This document shows, piece by piece, positions 57,759-64,000 of a stretch of 64,000 nt of DNA. The DNA is from Candidatus Howiella intestinavium (GTDB lineage Bacteria > Bacillota > Clostridia > Oscillospirales > Acutalibacteraceae): positions 1-64,000 of the forward strand of contig CAJFVX010000031.1 of NCBI GenBank assembly GCA_904420585.1. The letters are read 5' to 3'. The notes below the pieces were generated by a model, which was not told the DNA's origin, did no database searches, and saw nothing but the letters and a program-made list of their open reading frames with translations. Within the stretch, counting starts at the first letter, position 1, and the number at the start of each line of letters is the position of its first letter. The position numbers and the translations under genes were made by a program.

Positions 57759-58460
57759 TCATTCCCTCCGGCTGCCGCCGGTGAACCGGACGATATAGTA
57801 AAGCAGGGTCATTAAGGTCTGGAGCATGGCCGCCACATAGGTCATGGCCGCGGCGGTCAGCACCTTGCGGGCCCCCGCCCGCTCCTCCTCGGTCAAAAGG
57901 CCGGTTTCCTTAATGGCGGCCAGGGCCCGGCGGCTGGCGTTGAACTCCACCGGCAGGGTCACCAGCTGGAAGAGAAAGGCAAAGGAAAACAGGGCGATGC
58001 CGAAGTATATCAGCACCGGGAAATTGAAAACGGCGCCTATAAGCAGCATAAAAATTCCCAGCATGGGGCCGTGGCTGGAGATGGGAAGGATGGCGTTGCG
58101 CACCTTAATGCCGGCGTAGCCGGTGGCGTGCTGCACCGCGTGGCCGGCCTCGTGGGCGGCGATGCCCACCGCCGCGATGGAGGGGGTATTGTACACCTCC
58201 GGCGACAGGCGGATAACCTGGGTCCTGGGGTCGTAGTGGTCGGTAAGTTTGCCGGCCACCCGCTCTATGCGGATATGGTGAAGGCCGGCCCTGTCTAGCA
58301 CCGCCTGGGCGGCTTCCCGGCCGGTAAGGCCTCGGCGGCTGTACACCTTGGCGTATTTGTTATAGCTGGATTTGACCCACACCTGGGCGATGATGACCAA
58401 GGCCAGGGCGGGCAGGAGAAAAAGAAAGTATAAAGGATCAAAATAGTAAAACATGGGCAT
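57759..58460 (-). CDS. yugP: YugP-family membrane zinc metallopeptidase
   Basis: 'VGIAAHEAGHAVQHATGY' HExxH-type motif, multi-TM. Confidence 0.93.
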   Translation of the reverse strand: MPMFYYFDPLYFLFLLPALALVIIAQVWVKSSYNKYAKVYSRRGLTGREAAQAVLDRAGLHHIRIERVAGKLTDHYDPRTQVIRLSPEVYNTPSIAAVGIAAHEAGHAVQHATGYAGIKVRNAILPISSHGPMLGIFMLLIGAVFNFPVLIYFGIALFSFAFLFQLVTLPVEFNASRRALAAIKETGLLTEEERAGARKVLTAAAMTYVAAMLQTLMTLLYYIVRFTGGSRRE

Positions 58461-58647
58461 AAGGCTTACAAACCTCCCTTTCCGGATCCGCCCTCCCGCC
58501 GGCGGCCCGGCAGGGGCTGCGCCCCGGTTCGCATTTAGGTTTTCCCAAATATGCCGCAGATAACCGTCCGGCATGCCGGATGCGGGCCAGGGCGGCCGAA
58601 AAGGGCCAAGACGAAAGCCCCATCCATCCCCCTGTATAACGCCGGTT

Positions 58648-59574
58648 TTACTCTCCCAGCCGCGTGCCGGCGGGGATGGGATGCCCCCGCAGCAAATCGG
58701 CGGCGGTCATGGGCTTTTTGCCCTCCAGCTGCACCCGCACAAGCTCCAGGGCCGTATGCTCTCCGCAGGCCACCGTCAGTCTTCCTTCGGCGCAGAGGAC
58801 TTCCCCCGGGGCGCCGTCGCCTGCCGCCAGGCGGGTTTCCAGCACCTTCAGCCGCTTGCCTCCAAGGGTGGTATAGGCCCCCGGCCAGGGATAGAATCCC
58901 CGGGCCAGGTTGTGAAGCTCGGCGGCGGTTTTGGCAAAATTCATCTGCCCCATCTCCTTGCGGATAAGGGGGGCCTTGGTGGCCAGGGCCTCCTCCTGCT
59001 TTTCGGGGACAACCGTCCCCGCCTCCAAATCCTGCAAGGTCTGCACCAGCAGCTTTGCCCCCATATGGGACAACCGGTCGTGGAGGCTTTCGGCCGTCTC
59101 GTCCGGGTCGATGGGGGTTTCGGCCTGCTCCAGGATGTCGCCGGTGTCCATGCCCTCGGCCATCTGCATGGTGGTCACGCCGGTTTTTTCATCTCCGCAG
59201 ACAATGGCCCACTGGATGGGGGACGCCCCCCGGTGCCGGGGCAGTAAAGAGGCGTGGACGTTGATGCAGCCGTACCGGGGGATTTCCAGCAGGGCCGGGG
59301 GCAGGATTTTCCCGTAGGCCACCACCGCCACGGCGTCCGGCCCGATTTCCCGCAGCAGCGCCTCGGCCTCCCCGTCCCTGACGGTGGCCGGCTGGCAGAC
59401 CGGCAGGCCGTAGGACAACGCCATCTCCTTCACCGGCGGCGGGGTCAGGGCGTAGCCCCTTCCCTTGGGCTTATCCGGCTGGGTGAAGACAGCGGCGATT
59501 TCATGGCCGGCCTCTTGTAAGGCCGTAAGGCAGGGCACGGCGAAATCCGGCGTACCCATGAACACGAGTTTCAT
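58648..59574 (-). CDS. fmt: Methionyl-tRNA formyltransferase
   Basis: 'VFMGTPDFAVPCL', 'NVHASLLPRHRGASPIQWAI'. Confidence 0.96.
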   Translation of the reverse strand: MKLVFMGTPDFAVPCLTALQEAGHEIAAVFTQPDKPKGRGYALTPPPVKEMALSYGLPVCQPATVRDGEAEALLREIGPDAVAVVAYGKILPPALLEIPRYGCINVHASLLPRHRGASPIQWAIVCGDEKTGVTTMQMAEGMDTGDILEQAETPIDPDETAESLHDRLSHMGAKLLVQTLQDLEAGTVVPEKQEEALATKAPLIRKEMGQMNFAKTAAELHNLARGFYPWPGAYTTLGGKRLKVLETRLAAGDGAPGEVLCAEGRLTVACGEHTALELVRVQLEGKKPMTAADLLRGHPIPAGTRLGE

Positions 59575-59592
59575 ATTCCTTCCTCCCGCCGG

Positions 59593-60051
59593 CTATTCCA
59601 CGTCCCTTACGTACTGGATGACATGGGCCCGGAAGAGGATGCCGTCCAGATGGTCAATTTCATGGCACAAAGCCCGGGCCAGCAAGTCCTCTCCCCGGAT
59701 GGTAAATTCCTTGCCGTTCCGGTCCTGGGCCGTTACCTTGACCTTTTTGGGCCGGCGGGTGATGCCCCAGTCCCCGGGACAGGACAGGCAGCCTTCCATC
59801 CCCTCCTGTACCCCCGACTGCCCGACAATCTGGGGGTTGATGAGTTCGATGACTCCCTCCCCCACATCCACGATGCAGACCCGGCGCAGCACCCCTACCT
59901 GGGGAGCGGCCAGGCCGCAGCCGTCGGCCTTTTTGAGGGTTTCGGCCATGTCGTCCAGCAGGACGGCCAGTTTCTCATCGAATTTTTCCACCGGGCGGCA
60001 GACCTTGGAAAGGATTTCGTCGCCCTCCCTGACGATATTGCGGATTGCCAT
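59593..60051 (-). CDS. def: Peptide deformylase
   Basis: 'GCGLAAPQVG', 'EGCLSCPG', 'HEIDHLDGILF'. Confidence 0.96.
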   Translation of the reverse strand: MAIRNIVREGDEILSKVCRPVEKFDEKLAVLLDDMAETLKKADGCGLAAPQVGVLRRVCIVDVGEGVIELINPQIVGQSGVQEGMEGCLSCPGDWGITRRPKKVKVTAQDRNGKEFTIRGEDLLARALCHEIDHLDGILFRAHVIQYVRDVE

Positions 60052-60102
60052 ATGCGTTACCTCCTGCGGGAAGCCTTTTCGGCCGGCTTCCCCTTTTCTA
60101 TT

Positions 60103-62628
60103 TTATACAATCCCTTCGGGATTCATGTCCAGATAAGCCGTCACCTGCTTGCCGGAAAAGCGCCGGCCGAACTGCGTAAGGCAGTCCTGCAGCAGCTGCC
60201 GGAACCGGGCGTTGCTGCGGCATTTGATAATCATCCGATACCGGTATTTGTTGTTTACCTTGGGCACGGCGGCGGGGGAAGGGCCTAAGATAACCACCCG
60301 CACGTCGGCGTAGTCCCCGCCTGTCAGGGTCTTCAGCCGCTCCAGCATCCAGTCGGCCCCCTCCTTCGCCGCCTCCCGCTTCTCCGAGACAAAGACCAGC
60401 AGCCCCAGGTCGCAGTAGGGCGGGTAGACCATGAGCTTGCGGGTCATGATTTCCTGCTGATAAAAGGCATCGTAGTCCTGGGCTTCGGCCAGGCGGATAA
60501 TGGAGCTTTCCGGGTTTAAGGTCTGCACCACCGCAAGGCCGGGGCTGTCCCCCCGGCCCGAGCGGCCCACCACCTGGGTCAGAAGGGAAAAGGCCCGCTC
60601 GAAAGCCCGGTAATCTTCGGTATACATGGCCTGGTCGGCGCTCAAAACCCCCACCAGGGTCACCTTGGGAAAATCCAGGCCCTTGGCCACCATCTGGGTG
60701 CCCAGCATGATGTCGTATTCCCCGGCGGCAAAGGCTGTCAGATGCTTTTCATAAGCCCCCCTAGTCATGGTGGAATCGGCGTCCATGCGCAGGATGCGGG
60801 CCGCCGGGAACAGGGCCGAAAGCTCCCCCTCCACCCGCTGGGTGCCCAGTCCCGCATACCGCACATGCTCGCTGCCGCAGACCGGGCAGACGCTGGTATA
60901 CGCCTGGGAATACCCGCAGTAATGGCACATGAGCCGGCCGTTGGCCGCGTGGTAGGTCATGGAGATGGAACAGTGGGGACAGGTCAGCACATGGCCGCAG
61001 GACCGGCAGGATACAAAGGTATTATACCCCCTGCGGTTTAAAAGCAAAATAGCCTGCTGCTTTTTTTCTATCGTCTCGCCCAGCCGCTCCAGCAGGTATT
61101 TGCTCACGGCGGTGGTGTTGCCCGCCGCCATCTCCTCCCGCATATCCACCGTCACCACCTCCGGCAGGACGGCGGCACCGTACCGCCGGGGCAGGCGGAA
61201 GAGGGCGTACCGGCCGGTTTTGGCCGCCGTAAAGCTCTCCAGGCTGGGGGTGGCCGAGGCCAGCACCAGCAGGCCGCCGTGGTAGGCGCAGCGGAACCGG
61301 GCTACATCCCGGGCGTGGAACCGGGGGCTGGATTCGGATTTGTAGGTGTGCTCCTGCTCCTCGTCCATAATCACAAGCCCCAAATCGGCAAAGGGGGCGA
61401 AGACGGCCGAACGGGTGCCCACGGCGATTTTCGCCTCTCCCCGCTTGACCCGCTTCCATTCGTCCATCCGCTGGCCTAGGGACATGGCCGAGTGGAAGAC
61501 GGCCACCTTGTCCCCGTACCGCCGGCGGAAGATGGACAGGGTCTGGGGGGTCAGGGCGATTTCGGGCACCATGACAATGACCCCCCGGCCGGCGGCCGCC
61601 ACTTCATCCACCAGCTTTAAGAAGACCTGGGTCTTGCCCGAGCCGGTGACGCCGTAGAGCAGCGCCGCGCCTCCCGGCCCCTTCTGCCCCGGGGCGGGGG
61701 CCAGGGAATCCGCCGGGGCCCCTGCCGCCTGGCGGTACTTTTGCAGCAGGCCGGTGAAGGCCTCCTGCTGGGCGTCGGTGAGGGTGATGGCCTTGGGGTC
61801 GGCCTCCGCCTCCCCCGCCGCCGGCGGGCGCAGAACCTCCTGGTCATAAAGCTCCAGCACGCCCTTTTTCGCAAGAGCCTTGACCACCGCTTCGGTCACG
61901 CCGGCGAAATAGCAGATTTCCTTTACACTGGCCGTCCCGGCCTGCTCCAGAAAGTCGGCCACCGCCTGCTGCTTGGCCGTCAGCTTGGCCGGCTCCTCCA
62001 GGGGCAGCAGGCGGGCCATGCGGACGGTGGCGTCCCCCATCCGCCGCACGGCGTCGTCCGTCCGGCGGATAAGGCCCTTTTTGGCCAGTTCCTCCGGCAG
62101 GCTGCTGTCGGGGGCAAGGCCCAGAATCTCCAGCAGCCGCTCCCGCTCCACCGCCGCGTGACTATTGTACAGCGTCTCGGCCATGCGGCGGGCCTCCGGC
62201 TCCAGTTCTTCCAAATCCGACGGAGTGACCGACGGGGCGATTTGGTAGGAGGTCACCATCCGCATGCTCACCCCCGCCGGCAGCAGCACCCGCAGGGCGT
62301 CAAAGTAGGTGCAGAAGGTGTGTTCCTTCAGCCAACCTGCCAGCCGGAGCATCTCCTCGTTCAGCAGGGGCTCCCGGTCCAGCGCCGCCGCCACCGGCTT
62401 GCATTTGCCCGGCGGCGGGGCGCCGCTTTCCTCCATTTCGGCCTGGGAAAGGGACTCCACCGCCGTCAGGATGCCCTGCCGCTTGCGGTTGCCCCGGCCG
62501 AAGGGCACCAGCACCCGGCAGCCCGGCTCCACGGTCATATCGGAGGGAATCAGGTAATCGTACAGCTTATCGAAATGGTAGACGGCCCCTTCCACGGCCA
62601 CCTTGCCCATCCGAAACCGCTCGGCCAT
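60103..62628 (-). CDS. priA: Primosomal protein N' (PriA helicase)
   Basis: 'LLYGVTGSGKTQVF', Cys-rich zinc region 'CRSCGHVLTCPHCSISMTYH...CHYCG...CPVCGS'. Confidence 0.96.
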   Translation of the reverse strand: MAERFRMGKVAVEGAVYHFDKLYDYLIPSDMTVEPGCRVLVPFGRGNRKRQGILTAVESLSQAEMEESGAPPPGKCKPVAAALDREPLLNEEMLRLAGWLKEHTFCTYFDALRVLLPAGVSMRMVTSYQIAPSVTPSDLEELEPEARRMAETLYNSHAAVERERLLEILGLAPDSSLPEELAKKGLIRRTDDAVRRMGDATVRMARLLPLEEPAKLTAKQQAVADFLEQAGTASVKEICYFAGVTEAVVKALAKKGVLELYDQEVLRPPAAGEAEADPKAITLTDAQQEAFTGLLQKYRQAAGAPADSLAPAPGQKGPGGAALLYGVTGSGKTQVFLKLVDEVAAAGRGVIVMVPEIALTPQTLSIFRRRYGDKVAVFHSAMSLGQRMDEWKRVKRGEAKIAVGTRSAVFAPFADLGLVIMDEEQEHTYKSESSPRFHARDVARFRCAYHGGLLVLASATPSLESFTAAKTGRYALFRLPRRYGAAVLPEVVTVDMREEMAAGNTTAVSKYLLERLGETIEKKQQAILLLNRRGYNTFVSCRSCGHVLTCPHCSISMTYHAANGRLMCHYCGYSQAYTSVCPVCGSEHVRYAGLGTQRVEGELSALFPAARILRMDADSTMTRGAYEKHLTAFAAGEYDIMLGTQMVAKGLDFPKVTLVGVLSADQAMYTEDYRAFERAFSLLTQVVGRSGRGDSPGLAVVQTLNPESSIIRLAEAQDYDAFYQQEIMTRKLMVYPPYCDLGLLVFVSEKREAAKEGADWMLERLKTLTGGDYADVRVVILGPSPAAVPKVNNKYRYRMIIKCRSNARFRQLLQDCLTQFGRRFSGKQVTAYLDMNPEGIV

Positions 62629-62744
62629 ACTGCTCCCTCCTTCCAGCCTGTTTTCTTACAACGAAGAGGAACGGCCAAAAGGCAGACAGCATCCTTCCGC
62701 CCCTTGGCCGCTCCTCTTCCCCCATCCGGCCCGGCCGAGGCGGT

Positions 62745-62942
62745 TTACGCCTCGTGCTCCGCCTCTTCCCGTTTGGCTTCGGCTATCTGGTCGATGGCCA
62801 GGCTCACCGGCTTTTCGGTGATAATCTGGTGCTCGGCCTCGGCCTCCTCGGAAATGTGCCGGGCGCGCTTGGCCACGTCCAGCACCAGCTGGTACCGGCT
62901 TTCATACTCCTTAATCAGTTCACCAATTGCGGGATTTAACAT
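62745..62942 (-). CDS. rpoZ: DNA-directed RNA polymerase omega subunit
   Basis: '[30 protein letters not shown]', adjacent to gmk. Confidence 0.88.
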   Translation of the reverse strand: MLNPAIGELIKEYESRYQLVLDVAKRARHISEEAEAEHQIITEKPVSLAIDQIAEAKREEAEHEA

Positions 62943-63543
62943 CTTGCAGCACCTCGTCAATTAAATATTTCTGCCGGGCAATCTTCGCCCGCTGGCCCAC
63001 GATGACGGCCGTAAGGGACTCCACCGCCTCATCCAAATCGTCGTTTACCACAATGTAATCATAATCCGCCGCCCGGGCGATTTCGCCCACGGCTTCCTTT
63101 AAGCGGCCCCGCACCGTCTCGGCGTCCTCGGTGCCCCGTCCGGACAGCCGCTGCTCCAGTACCTCCAGGGAGGGGGGCATGATGAAGATGCTCACCGCCT
63201 CGGGCATCTGTGCCCGCACCTTGGCCGCGCCGTTTACGTCGATTTCCAGAATCATATCCCGGCCGGCGGCGATGGCCGCCTCCACCGGTGCCCGGGGGGT
63301 ACCGTAATAATTCCCCAGGTAGACGTTGGATTCCAGCAGGGCGTTTTCCCGCAGCATCTGCTCGAAGGCCTCCCGGGTGATGAAGTGGTACTTCTCCCCT
63401 TCCACCTCTCCCTGCCGCATAGGCCGGGTGATGGAGGAAATGGACAGCTGGATTTCGGGATGGGCGGCCAGCAGCCGGCCCAACACCGTATCCTTGCCCG
63501 AACCGGAGGGGCCGGATACAATAAACAGGGTTCCCTTAGGCAT
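62920..63543 (-). CDS. gmk: Guanylate kinase
   Basis: '[19 protein letters not shown]', '[23 protein letters not shown]'. Confidence 0.95.
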   Translation of the reverse strand: MPKGTLFIVSGPSGSGKDTVLGRLLAAHPEIQLSISSITRPMRQGEVEGEKYHFITREAFEQMLRENALLESNVYLGNYYGTPRAPVEAAIAAGRDMILEIDVNGAAKVRAQMPEAVSIFIMPPSLEVLEQRLSGRGTEDAETVRGRLKEAVGEIARAADYDYIVVNDDLDEAVESLTAVIVGQRAKIARQKYLIDEVLQDVKSRNW

Positions 63544-63814
63544 CGTCATCCTCATCCTCCTCGTCCAGCTCGTCCCCGTCGTCCTCGGTCAGGCGGTTGG
63601 CCACCGTCTCGGACTGCAGATAGGTCAGGATGATATGATCGCTGTCGGTGACAATCACCGCCCGGGTCCTGCGGCCGTGGGTGGCGTCGATGAGCATCCC
63701 CCGCTCCTTGGCGTCCTGGATAATCCGCTTGATGGGCGCCGATTCGGGGCTGACAATGGCCACCAGCCGGCTGGCCGAAACCATGTTGCCGAATCCTATG
63801 TTGATGAGTTTCAT
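63536..63814 (-). CDS. remA: RemA (DUF370) family regulator
   Basis: '[55 protein letters not shown]'. Confidence 0.95.
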   Translation of the reverse strand: MKLINIGFGNMVSASRLVAIVSPESAPIKRIIQDAKERGMLIDATHGRRTRAVIVTDSDHIILTYLQSETVANRLTEDDGDELDEEDEDDDA

Positions 63815-63846
63815 GTGACTACCTCCGCCCCGCCGAGGGGCCAATG

Positions 63847-64000
63847 TTATTCGATATTCTGAATCTGCTCCCGGATTTTTTCAATCTCCGACTTGATTTC
63901 CACCACCGCCCGGGTGACCTCCATATCCTGGGCCTTGGAACCGATGGTGTTGGCCTCCCGGTTCATCTCCTGAACGATGAAATCCAGCTTGCGGCCCACC
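63847..64000 (-). CDS. YicC/YloC-family endoribonuclease, C-terminal end (truncated by window edge)
   Basis: Manual translation '...[50 protein letters not shown]', a YicC C-terminal signature. Not in the ORF track. Confidence 0.88.
   Translation of the reverse strand, partial: VGRKLDFIVQEMNREANTIGSKAQDMEVTRAVVEIKSEIEKIREQIQNIE

Noticed and set aside
1-64000. CRISPR array, IS element, prophage, toxin-antitoxin or restriction system
   Set aside because: No regularly spaced repeats, transposase or integrase motifs, phage genes or defence-domain signatures were seen in the ORFs. The DUF2185/Imm33-like protein alone, without a toxin partner, is not enough.

Overview
This is a GC-rich chromosomal window from an anaerobic Firmicute (Clostridia/Oscillospirales-like gene content and order). 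It is mostly core housekeeping clusters on the minus strand.

Left edge: a truncated MFS transporter abuts an AT-richer segment and a tRNA-Leu(CAA). Next are a DeoR-family regulator, a secreted dockerin-bearing metallophosphoesterase, a DUF2185/Imm33-like protein, and a potABCD polyamine ABC-transporter operon with a long structured leader.

Minus-strand blocks:
- nicotinamidase-like hydrolase, a divergent IMPDH (guaB), prfB, prmA, GH2
- a dcw cell-wall/division cluster (mraZ-rsmH-ftsL-like-spoVD-murE-mraY-ftsW-murG-murA-ftsQ-ftsZ) that lacks murF, murD and ftsA in place
- lysA-engB-lon
- mtnN-(HI0933/BaiN-like)-cmk-plsC-ispH::rpsA
- gatCAB
- a standalone trpB-like gene behind a tryptophan T-box
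- thiN-rsgA-prkC-prpC-rlmN-rsmB-yugP-fmt-def-priA-rpoZ-gmk-remA-yicC

No CRISPR array, IS element, prophage or obvious defence island was seen. The most interesting signals are regulatory:
- a potA leader that can sequester its own ribosome-binding site through an 11-bp perfect long-range helix
- 10-bp-phased operator repeats shared by the DeoR gene and the dockerin phosphoesterase
- a strong internal Shine-Dalgarno and start inside the ispH::rpsA fusion
- an uncharacterised structured leader before a lipoprotein gene
- the Trp T-box on trpB2

All calls are by eye from the sequence and supplied ORFs. No searches or folding programs were run.
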